The translations under genes and the position numbers were made by a program. The notes beneath the pieces are model-generated. The model was not told where the DNA came from. It did not search any database and worked only from the letters and a program-made list of their open reading frames with translations. A DNA stretch of 64,000 nucleotides from NCBI GenBank assembly GCA_003856375.1, contig CP034120.1, forward strand, positions 2,418,001 to 2,482,000, given 5' to 3'. Within the stretch, counting starts at the first letter, position 1; every line of letters begins with the position of its first letter. The stretch comes from Glaciecola amylolytica. Lineage in GTDB: Bacteria > Bacteroidota > Bacteroidia > Flavobacteriales_D > Crocinitomicaceae. Below, piece by piece: positions 43,481-50,206 of the stretch.

Positions 43481-44205
43481 GGTTCGATGTAAATGATCAG
43501 CCGGTTCGTTTGCTGACTCAGAAAACAGATAGGAAAAACCACGGAAGGATCTGCTTTAATTTTCTCCAGCATTCTTAAAGTACAGGCAGATTCAGGCACT
43601 TGTAGCATCGCTCCGGAATACTGCAGATTCAATTCCCGCAACCCGCTCATGTATTGCATGGAATCCGGTAGTTTGTTCAAATTGTTGTAACTCAAATCCA
43701 GAAATTGCATTTCGGAAAGAAAACCCAGATCTTCCGGCAGCTTCCGGATAGCATTTCGATTCAAATCCAATTGTTCTAATTTTCGCAAACTTCCCAGGGA
43801 ATCCGAAACATAAACCAACTTGTTATTGGAAACAAACAAGCGCTCCAGGTTCTGCATTCTGCAAATACAATCGGGAATAGAATCAATATCGTTGTAGGCA
43901 AGACTGAGTACTTTCAGGTTTTTGAGATCACAAATCGATTTCGGGAAGGATTTCATCTTGTTGCGTCCCAAATACAAGACTTCCAGGTTCTGAAGTTTGG
44001 AAATGTCCGCATCAATTTCCGTGATCTTGTTTCCGAAGAAGGACATTTTTGTAATAGTGGTATCCAGATAAAGATCGAAAGGAATATCCTCCAGCTTCTT
44101 GTAATTCATCGTCACCTCTCTTCCGTCAGTCCTGGTAGCAGTAATGACCGAACAAGAAGTTAAAAAAACAATTATACTCAGTCCAAAAAGGGGATTCCAC
44201 TTCAT
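43477..44205 (-). CDS. Leucine-rich repeat lipoprotein
   Basis: The 242-residue protein has a lipoprotein signal ending LTSC (Cys18). From about residue 50 to 220 it holds seven LRR units of about 23 residues, with the consensus LxxLxxLxLxxNxLxxLPxxI/L, as in LQNLEVLYLGRNKMKSFP, LKNLKVLSLAYNDIDSIP, LRKLEQLDLNRNAIRKLP and LSEMQFLDLSYNNLNKLP. This should be a curved protein-binding scaffold on the periplasmic face or outer surface. No catalytic or sorting domain. It is monocistronic and convergent with CPBP. Possible -7 box: CAATTTTG on the minus strand (44223-44230). Ligand unknown. Confidence 0.88.
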   Translation of the reverse strand: MKWNPLFGLSIIVFLTSCSVITATRTDGREVTMNYKKLEDIPFDLYLDTTITKMSFFGNKITEIDADISKLQNLEVLYLGRNKMKSFPKSICDLKNLKVLSLAYNDIDSIPDCICRMQNLERLFVSNNKLVYVSDSLGSLRKLEQLDLNRNAIRKLPEDLGFLSEMQFLDLSYNNLNKLPDSMQYMSGLRELNLQYSGAMLQVPESACTLRMLEKIKADPSVVFPICFLSQQTNRLIIYIEP

Positions 44206-44288
44206 CTCAATCCGAAATTACAACAAAATTGATTAAACCAATTGGCATAATTTATGTCTTAAGCTTAAGAACCATAAAAAATGATCAG

Positions 44289-44750
44289 ATGAAAACATTC
44301 ATTTTAGCAATCGCTGTACTTGCAGGAGGAACTGCAATGGCACAGCAACAAGAAAAAAAAGAACCTAAAACTACAGAACAGCGCGCAACCGGTATTACAG
44401 AGAAAATGACTACCAAACTAGGTTTGGACGATGCTCAAAAAGCAAAAATTTACGAAATCAATTTGGGAACTGCGCAAAAGAACGATGCCCTTCGTCAGAA
44501 TCCCTCTTTAACCCAGGAACAAAAAATTGCTCAGTTGAAAGAAAATCATGATGCGCGAAAGGCACAGTACAAGGAAGTTCTCAATGCTGACCAATATGCA
44601 AAATACGAAGCATGGGAAAAAGAAAAGCAGATAAAACGAGCTGAAAGACAAGACTCCAAAGGCGATAAAGGAGGGAAAGGTGAAAAGGGCACAAAAGGCT
44701 CAAAAGGTCCAAAACAGGCTCCTCCAACAAATGAAGGAGAAGAATTATAG
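44289..44750 (+). CDS. Small exported Spy/DUF4890-like protein with Lys-Gly tail
   Basis: From the ATG at 44289 (20 codons after an upstream in-frame start) the protein has 153 residues and a signal ending GTAMAQ. Residues about 30-105 form helices rich in Lys and Gln (TEKMTTKLGLDDAQKAKIYE and VLNADQYAKYEAWEKEKQI). This fits the Spy/LTXXQ-like or DUF4890 class, whose members act as periplasmic chaperones or metal-related proteins. The last 40 residues are unusual: six consecutive Lys-Gly-X triplets (KGDKGGKGEKGTKGSKGPK) like a charged collagen-style tail. It is single and has its own strong hairpin behind it. Periplasmic location is inferred. Confidence 0.75.
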   Translation: MKTFILAIAVLAGGTAMAQQQEKKEPKTTEQRATGITEKMTTKLGLDDAQKAKIYEINLGTAQKNDALRQNPSLTQEQKIAQLKENHDARKAQYKEVLNADQYAKYEAWEKEKQIKRAERQDSKGDKGGKGEKGTKGSKGPKQAPPTNEGEEL

Positions 44751-44782
44751 AAAAAAGCAGAGACAAAAAAGAAAAACAACAA

Positions 44783-44821
44783 AAAAAGTAGGGGTAAAAA
44801 ATTTTTCACCCCTACTTTTTT
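44783..44821. terminator. Long hairpin, GTAGGGG type, between convergent genes
   Basis: AAAAAGTAGGGGT (44783-44795) pairs perfectly with ACCCCTACTTTTT (44808-44820), with a further A5/T5 inner stem. A- and T-runs at both sides let it terminate both the Spy-like gene and msrA. The same core occurs at 53190-53231. Confidence 0.85.
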
Positions 44822-44842
44822 ATTTTTCCGCCCTGATCTTTT

Positions 44843-45373
44843 TTAATTCAATTTATCTGCAAAAATCTTTTTGAACTTTTCGTATTTCGGTCTCACCACC
44901 GCCTGACAATAAGCATTCCCCGGATTCAGTTCCAGGTAATTCTGATGGTAATCCTCAGCAGGAAAGTAATTCGAAATCGGTGAAATTTCCGTTACAATCG
45001 GATTTTCCCAAACACGCTCTTCCGTCAATTTCGACTTGTAAGCCAATGCTTTTTCTTTTTGTTCCGGATCGTGATAGAAAATCACCGAACGATACTGCGT
45101 TCCGATATCATTCCCTTGTCTGTTCAATTGCGTCGGATCATGCACAAACCAAAATACCTCCAGCAATTCATCAAAGGAAATCACGGATTCATCGTAAACA
45201 ACTCTTGCCACTTCCGCATGACCTGTTGTGCCGTCACACACTTGTTTGTATGTCGGATTATCAACATGTCCTCCGGCATAGCCCGAAGTTACGGAGATCA
45301 CTCCTTTCAAATCGTGGTAACATGCTTCAATGCACCAAAAACATCCGGCACCCAATGTGGCTTCTTTGATCAT
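44843..45373 (-). CDS. msrA: Peptide-methionine (S)-S-oxide reductase MsrA
   Basis: The 176-residue enzyme begins EATLGAGCFWCIEACYHDL, with the active-site GCFWC (catalytic Cys11, second Cys14). It carries all standard blocks: VTSGYAGGHVDNPTYKQVC, GHAEVARVVYD, FWFVHDPTQLNRQGNDIGTQYRSVIF and YFPAEDYHQNYL. It reduces the S-epimer of methionine sulfoxide in proteins using thioredoxin, repairing oxidative damage. No signal peptide, so cytoplasmic. It is a single gene. The family normally has a recycling cysteine near the C-terminus; CQAVVRPKYEK may supply it. Confidence 0.97.
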   Translation of the reverse strand: MIKEATLGAGCFWCIEACYHDLKGVISVTSGYAGGHVDNPTYKQVCDGTTGHAEVARVVYDESVISFDELLEVFWFVHDPTQLNRQGNDIGTQYRSVIFYHDPEQKEKALAYKSKLTEERVWENPIVTEISPISNYFPAEDYHQNYLELNPGNAYCQAVVRPKYEKFKKIFADKLN

Positions 45374-45457
45374 TTCTTTCTTTTTATCAAAAATACGTGA
45401 AGTTTTAAAATCCGGATTGCCTCTTCAACAAAAGAGTTTGATTAATTTTGCCACATC

Positions 45458-46618
45458 TTGAAAACATACGGTCCCAATTTCTGGAAGTTAAGTTTCGCCA
45501 TGCTTCTTTTTACAACGAGTTACAACTGCGTAATTCCCGAAATGAATGCATTTCTAACCGATCTGGGATCTCCGCATCTGAAAGGACTTATCATCGGTTT
45601 GTTTACCATCTCCGCCGGATTTTCAAGACCTTTTTCAGGCAAACTATCCGATTTGATCGGGCGAAAGAAAGTGATGCTCATCGGATTACTGATTTCATTT
45701 GTGATTTGTTCCTTGTATCCTTTCGCATTTGCAACATGGTTCTTGCTTCTATTGCGTTTCCTTCATGGTTTCAGTGTTGGCTTCTTTCCCACCGGTTCTA
45801 CAGCCTTGATTACAGATATTCTTCCGGAAGACAAACGGGGCTTCGGAATGGGACTTTGGGGAACTTTCATTGCCATTGGAATGGGGATCGGGCAAGGATT
45901 ATCTACTTTCATCGTAGAAATCGGTAACCGCGATGCCTTGTTCTTCACTGCTGCCTTGTTTACCGCTCTTGCTTATATTTTGTATTTCAATGTCAAAGAA
46001 ACGCTGGCAAAAACACAGCCTTTTCAATGGGATTATCTCAAAATTCAAAAAGACGAACTCATAGAACCCAGCGTTATTCCTGTTGCCGTAGTGATGTTTC
46101 TTTCGGCGATGTGCTCCGGAATCATTCTGGTCTTGACACCGGATATTTCGGAATACCTGAATATCGGAAACAAAGGAGCTTTCTTCATTTTTTATGTGAT
46201 GGCTACTATTTTAATCCGATTGCTCACCGGAAAAATATCTGATACTTACGGAAGAAGACAAACGCTGATTGTTGGAATGGTGATTCTTTGCGTTTCAATG
46301 ATTCTGATCGGTTTATCGAACAGCAGCACCTGGTATTACGTTTCTTCGATTATTTTCGGAGTTGCAACAGGAATCTGTTCTCCGACTATTTTCGCCTGGA
46401 CAGCGGATTTATCTCCTTCTGACCGGAAAGGACGTGGAACGGGAACGATGTTTATTGCTTTGGAATTTGGAGTTCTTGGTGGTGCATTGGCTACCAATAT
46501 CTGGTATAAAAACGATCTGGAATCGATTTGGAATGTGTTCTTGTTTGGGGCTGCAATGGCGTTTTTATGTATCCTTTATCTTATCTGGCACATCAAAACT
46601 ATTCCTTCAAAACATTAG
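45458..46618 (+). CDS. MFS transporter (drug/metabolite type)
   Basis: The 386-residue membrane protein has 12 predicted hydrophobic segments. Motif A of the major facilitator superfamily lies between helices 2 and 3 (SGKLSDLIGRKKVMLIG) and its repeat between helices 8 and 9 (TGKISDTYGRRQTLIVG). This pattern is common to drug and sugar-phosphate antiporters; the substrate cannot be predicted. The start appears to be TTG at 45458, which gives a natural short N-terminus (KTYGPNFWKLSFAMLLF). The -7 box TAATTTTG (45443-45450) lies only 7 nt before it, so translation is probably leaderless or nearly so. It ends four bases inside the convergent NlpC gene. Confidence 0.88.
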   Translation: MKTYGPNFWKLSFAMLLFTTSYNCVIPEMNAFLTDLGSPHLKGLIIGLFTISAGFSRPFSGKLSDLIGRKKVMLIGLLISFVICSLYPFAFATWFLLLLRFLHGFSVGFFPTGSTALITDILPEDKRGFGMGLWGTFIAIGMGIGQGLSTFIVEIGNRDALFFTAALFTALAYILYFNVKETLAKTQPFQWDYLKIQKDELIEPSVIPVAVVMFLSAMCSGIILVLTPDISEYLNIGNKGAFFIFYVMATILIRLLTGKISDTYGRRQTLIVGMVILCVSMILIGLSNSSTWYYVSSIIFGVATGICSPTIFAWTADLSPSDRKGRGTGTMFIALEFGVLGGALATNIWYKNDLESIWNVFLFGAAMAFLCILYLIWHIKTIPSKH

Positions 46619-47190
46619 TGCTTAGGAGTTACTCCTCCGTAATCCAATCTTTTGGATTTCAAATAACGCGGAACGTAATACCCGCTGTTGTTGAATGTGT
46701 CAATAATTACTCCTCTTGAAGTGGAACTGTGAATAAACTTGATCACTCCTTCTTTTACTTCAACAACCATTGCAACGTGTCCGACACCAGAAGAACGGGT
46801 GCTTCTTCCTTTAAAGAACATCAAATCTCCGGGTTGCAATTCGGATAACTTCACTGTTTTACCAAATTCCGCAATTCCGGGGCTTGAGCGCGATAAACGC
46901 ATCCCGAAATTTCCCATCACGTAATAAATGAATCCGCTACAGTCAAAACCGGAAGGTGTAGAACCTGCGTAATGATATGGAGTTCCCAGAAATTTCTTTG
47001 CAAATTGAATGATCTCTTCTACCTGTTTATTAATTTTCGGCGCAGAATCGTTTGCAGCCATAATATGAGAAACTAGTGTGTCCGAAGACCCTTGACCCTT
47101 TTGAGTTAAAGAACCTGCCGCTGTCTGCGCTTGTAAAGCACTTCCCGTGAGAAACACAGCTATCGAAAATATGTAAGTTTTTAAAGACAT
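46615..47190 (-). CDS. NlpC/P60 (C40) cell-wall hydrolase
   Basis: The 191-residue protein has a signal peptide ending LQAQ. A C40 peptidase domain follows (about residues 58-180): YHYAGSTPSGFDCSGFIYY has the catalytic Cys84; VGHVAMVVEV has His138; KFIHSSTSRG has the third polar residue His154. These enzymes cleave gamma-D-Glu-diamino acid bonds in peptidoglycan stem peptides. No targeting SH3 or LysM domain is present. Periplasmic. A TAATTTTG box (47207-47214, minus strand) with CAAA 18 nt further upstream is the probable promoter. Four-base overlap of the stop codon with the MFS gene. Confidence 0.92.
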   Translation of the reverse strand: MSLKTYIFSIAVFLTGSALQAQTAAGSLTQKGQGSSDTLVSHIMAANDSAPKINKQVEEIIQFAKKFLGTPYHYAGSTPSGFDCSGFIYYVMGNFGMRLSRSSPGIAEFGKTVKLSELQPGDLMFFKGRSTRSSGVGHVAMVVEVKEGVIKFIHSSTSRGVIIDTFNNSGYYVPRYLKSKRLDYGGVTPKH

Positions 47191-47206
47191 AATATTTCGG
47201 GTGGTG

Positions 47207-47236
47207 CAAAATTATCATTATTTTCACAGAATCAAA
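47207..47236 (-). promoter_or_regulatory. Promoter of the NlpC/P60 gene
   Basis: Minus strand: TTTG (47236-47233), 18 nt, TAATTTTG (47214-47207). Spacer one base shorter than usual. The ATG at 47190 lies about 16 bp further. Confidence 0.55.
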
Positions 47237-47240
47237 ATAA

Positions 47241-47588
47241 TTGGTCTTGAGCAAATTAGATGATATCACATTAACGAAGTTGTATTACTCCATTGGAGAA
47301 GTAGCTGCCATATTTGATGTAAACACCTCATTAATAAGGTTTTGGGAAAAGGAATTCACCGTTATTCAGCCCAAAAAGAACAAAAAAGGAAACCGTTTAT
47401 TTACGGTAAAAGACATTGAGCATTTTAACAAGATTTACCAACTTGTAAAAGAACAGGGCTACACACTCGAAGGAGCCAAAAAGGCAGTAAAATCAAATGG
47501 TAAAGCTGTTCCGGAAGGAAATCAAAATGAGGTTCTGATTCAAAAACTGGAGCAAATCAAGTCGCAATTGCTGGCACTCAAAAAATAA
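47241..47588 (+). CDS. MerR family transcriptional regulator
   Basis: The 115-residue protein has the winged-helix N-terminus of the MerR family: LYYSIGEVAAIFDVNTSLIRFWEKEF and then GNRLFTVKDIEHFNKIYQLV, followed by a short coiled coil (LIQKLEQIKSQLLALKK) and no effector domain. Such truncated members are common in Bacteroidota and probably bind DNA without a metal sensor. There is no ATG in frame near the start; TTG at 47241 or TTG at 47247 are candidates. The second gives the more usual N-terminus. Regulated genes are unknown; the divergent NlpC gene is adjacent. Confidence 0.85.
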   Translation: MVLSKLDDITLTKLYYSIGEVAAIFDVNTSLIRFWEKEFTVIQPKKNKKGNRLFTVKDIEHFNKIYQLVKEQGYTLEGAKKAVKSNGKAVPEGNQNEVLIQKLEQIKSQLLALKK

Positions 47589-47643
47589 TTTCTGATTAAA
47601 CGATCATTCGAGGATTTTTTAACGATTCTGAACGCAAATTTGC

Positions 47644-47767
47644 AATATCGCAATATTACGAACCGACTTCAAGTTCAACATTACAGAATACCACGTAACG
47701 CGCTGATTATCAATCAAAAATATTTAATCTCAAAAATTTAGAATTCATATCCCGATAACTACCGGGG
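47644..47767. repeat. Palindromic repeat remnants (AATATCGC and CCCGATA types)
   Basis: AATAT-CGCA-ATATT (47644-47657) and, 93 bp further, the imperfect palindrome CCCGATAACTACCGGG (47751-47766). The same two types lie side by side at 6647-6682. The 204-bp gap between merR-type and aroB genes is otherwise empty. Confidence 0.5.
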
Positions 47768-47791
47768 CGCAATTCTCAATTCTTAAACTAA

Positions 47792-48877
47792 TCAATTCTT
47801 ATAATACGCCTGATACAAATAGTTCAAAGCCATCTTCACATCATGATCGTTAATCAAATGATTCCACGAACAAGCTCCGATCTGATCCAGAAAACACATT
47901 CTGATTCCAAGCTGATCGTTCTTCTTGTCATTTTTCATCAATTCGATCATCACCGAAACGCCGGTCAACAGATCCTCCGGACAAGGATATAAAGCGCGCA
48001 TCACCTGAACGATCTCATTCAGTTCTTCCGCATCCAAGGTTCCTTTCTGATTCGACAAAAACGCTTCCGCAATCATTCCCAATGCGATGCAGTTTCCGTG
48101 CGACAAAGGGTTTAACTCCAAATAATATCCTTCAATTGCATGACCGATCGTGTGACCGAAATTCAATATTTTGCGCTTCCCTTTTTCATTCGGGTCTTCC
48201 GTTACCACCTGCGATTTGATGGCAATCGATTTCTCTAAAATCAGTTCAACATTTTCCTCTGTAAACAATTCATTTTGCTTCGTTGCAATCAATCGTTCCC
48301 ATTCAGCTTCATCAGAAATCAGAGCATGTTTTAAAACTTCCGCAAAACCGCTCTTCCACTCTTCTTCAGGCAGCGTTGCTAAAAATCGCTGATCAACAAA
48401 AACCGCTTTCGGGTTGTGGAAAGTTCCGATCTGATTTTTATAGCTTCCCAGATCAATTCCTGTTTTTCCACCCAAAGCCGCATCAACCATTCCCAAAAGA
48501 GAAGTCGGGATATGAATACAATCCAATCCTCTTTTATAGATCGAAGCAATGAACCCTCCCATATCGCTCACAACCCCGCCTCCAAGCGTAATCACCAGAT
48601 CCGAACGCACAATTCCATATTCAGAAAGTGCTTCCAATACCTGGAAACACACTTCCATCACCTTATTTTCTTCTCCGGTAGGAAGCAGAATCACTTCTGC
48701 GTCTTCTAAAGTGGGAAATGCTGTGAGCAAATACTCCAGACAAAAATCATGTGTATTCTCATCCACAACGATCACTTTCCGGACATCTTTATACGTTTCC
48801 TCAAGCAATTGCGGAAAAGACGAAAGCTCCAGATTCCCAACTTCTACAGTACACGAATTACAATCAAATTTTTTCAA
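47792..48877 (-). CDS. aroB: 3-dehydroquinate synthase AroB
   Basis: The 361-residue enzyme shows the NAD-binding and catalytic blocks: VVDENTHDFCLEYLL, LLPTGEENKVME, ITLGGGVVSDMGGFIASIYKRGLDCIHIPTSLLGMVDAALGGKTGID, with the metal-site His and Glu in FAEVLKHALI, NFGHTIGHAIE and PLSHGNCIALG. It converts DAHP to 3-dehydroquinate in the shikimate pathway. No ATG is in frame at the start; TTG at 48877 is the only possibility and gives a normal N-terminus. The gene diverges from proline dehydrogenase with 79 bp between them, including overlapping promoter elements. Confidence 0.96.
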   Translation of the reverse strand: MKKFDCNSCTVEVGNLELSSFPQLLEETYKDVRKVIVVDENTHDFCLEYLLTAFPTLEDAEVILLPTGEENKVMEVCFQVLEALSEYGIVRSDLVITLGGGVVSDMGGFIASIYKRGLDCIHIPTSLLGMVDAALGGKTGIDLGSYKNQIGTFHNPKAVFVDQRFLATLPEEEWKSGFAEVLKHALISDEAEWERLIATKQNELFTEENVELILEKSIAIKSQVVTEDPNEKGKRKILNFGHTIGHAIEGYYLELNPLSHGNCIALGMIAEAFLSNQKGTLDAEELNEIVQVMRALYPCPEDLLTGVSVMIELMKNDKKNDQLGIRMCFLDQIGACSWNHLINDHDVKMALNYLYQAYYKN

Positions 48878-48924
48878 AGCATTTATTTCAATAGTGGAAC
48901 AAATAAATTCAGTTTAAAGGTGTG

Positions 48925-48952
48925 CAAAAATAGTAGAAAGCGATTAATTTTG
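48925..48952. promoter_or_regulatory. Overlapping divergent promoters of aroB and proline dehydrogenase
   Basis: Plus strand: TAATTTTG at 48945-48952, ATG four bases later (48957), with TGTG 20 nt upstream. Minus strand: TATTTTTG (48932-48925) for aroB, with TGG near 48955-48953 as weak -33. The two -33/-7 regions overlap. Confidence 0.65.
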
Positions 48953-48956
48953 CCAC

Positions 48957-50132
48957 ATGATATCTTTTAATAACACAGAGATTGCGTTCAAACACAAATC
49001 AAATAAGGATTTAAGACGTGCGCATTTTCTTTTTTCCGTTATGGCCAGTCCGTTTTTGGTAAAATCAGGAAAAGGTCTTACCCGTTTCGGGCTCAACATC
49101 GGTCTCCCCATCAAAGGAATTATCAAATCAACCATTTTTGAGCAGTTTTGCGGAGGAGAAACGATCGAAGAGTGTACCAGCACGATCGAAAGCATGTGGA
49201 AACATCATGTGGGAACCATTTTAGATTATTCTGTCGAAGGAAAAACAAGCGCAGAAGATTTTGAAGCAACCACCAAAGAAATCATTGCAACGATTCATAA
49301 AGGAAAAGGAAACCCTGCGATTCCTTTCGCTGTGTTTAAAATAACCGGTATTGCACGGTTCAGCTTACTGGAGCAAACAAACTCAGGTTTGGAAGGCATT
49401 TCAGAAGCAGATTTAAAAGAATATCACGAAACAGTAGAACGCGTAAACCGCATTTGCAAAGAAGCATATGATGCAGCCGTTCCTGTTTTCATTGATGCGG
49501 AAGAAAGCTGGATTCAGGATGTGATTGACCGGATTTGTCATGAAATGATCCTGAAATACAACAAAGAAAGAGCTATCGTATTCAATACCGTTCAAATGTA
49601 CCGACATGATCGTCTGGAGTTTTTGAAAAACAGCATTGCCTGGGCAAGAACAGAAGGAGTTCAATACGGTGTAAAGCTGGTTCGTGGTGCTTACATGGAA
49701 AAAGAACGAAAAAGGGCCACAGAAAACAACTATCCCTCTCCTATTCAACCCAACAAAGAGACGTGTGATTCGGATTACGACCGCGCATTGGAATTTTTGC
49801 TTGAACCGGAAAGTTTAAACCAAATGGCTTTGTGTGCCGGATCTCACAACGAAGATTCTTCTGCCTTTTTAGCAGATTTGATTTCGAAAAAGGGAATTGA
49901 CAAAACAAACAAACGCATTTATTTCGCTCAGCTTCTTGGAATGAGTGATCACATTTCATACACATTGGCTTCTGAGGGATACAATGTTGCCAAATATGTT
50001 CCTTACGGGCCTGTAAAAGAAGTGATACCTTATCTTTTCAGACGGGCGGATGAAAACACATCTGTTAAAGGACAAACTGGAAGAGAGCTGAAATTAATTA
50101 AAGAAGAAATGAAAAGAAGAAAGGGAGCCTGA
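48957..50132 (+). CDS. Proline dehydrogenase
   Basis: The 391-residue enzyme is the monofunctional PutA-type proline dehydrogenase. It has the FAD-barrel signature AIPFAVFKITGIARF, VFIDAEESWIQDVIDRI, the strongly conserved RLEFLKN ... KLVRGAYMEKERKRA and the closing YVPYGPVKEVIPYLFRRADENTSV. It oxidises L-proline to pyrroline-5-carboxylate and feeds electrons to quinone. Glutamate semialdehyde dehydrogenase is not nearby. The -7 box ends 4 bp before the ATG, so the mRNA is probably leaderless. A rho-independent terminator overlaps the stop codon. Confidence 0.95.
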   Translation: MISFNNTEIAFKHKSNKDLRRAHFLFSVMASPFLVKSGKGLTRFGLNIGLPIKGIIKSTIFEQFCGGETIEECTSTIESMWKHHVGTILDYSVEGKTSAEDFEATTKEIIATIHKGKGNPAIPFAVFKITGIARFSLLEQTNSGLEGISEADLKEYHETVERVNRICKEAYDAAVPVFIDAEESWIQDVIDRICHEMILKYNKERAIVFNTVQMYRHDRLEFLKNSIAWARTEGVQYGVKLVRGAYMEKERKRATENNYPSPIQPNKETCDSDYDRALEFLLEPESLNQMALCAGSHNEDSSAFLADLISKKGIDKTNKRIYFAQLLGMSDHISYTLASEGYNVAKYVPYGPVKEVIPYLFRRADENTSVKGQTGRELKLIKEEMKRRKGA

Positions 50133-50150
50133 AGGACTCCCTTTCTTTTT
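50119..50150 (+). terminator. Terminator of the proline dehydrogenase gene
   Basis: GAAAGGGAG/CTCCCTTTC forms a 9-bp perfect stem (50119-50127 with 50137-50145) with a T5 run. The stop codon 50130-50132 lies in the loop. Confidence 0.9.
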
Positions 50151-50206
50151 GGGTTTGAATTTTATTAATAACAAATAATCGAATTTGTTAAGTAGTAGCA
50201 AGTAGC

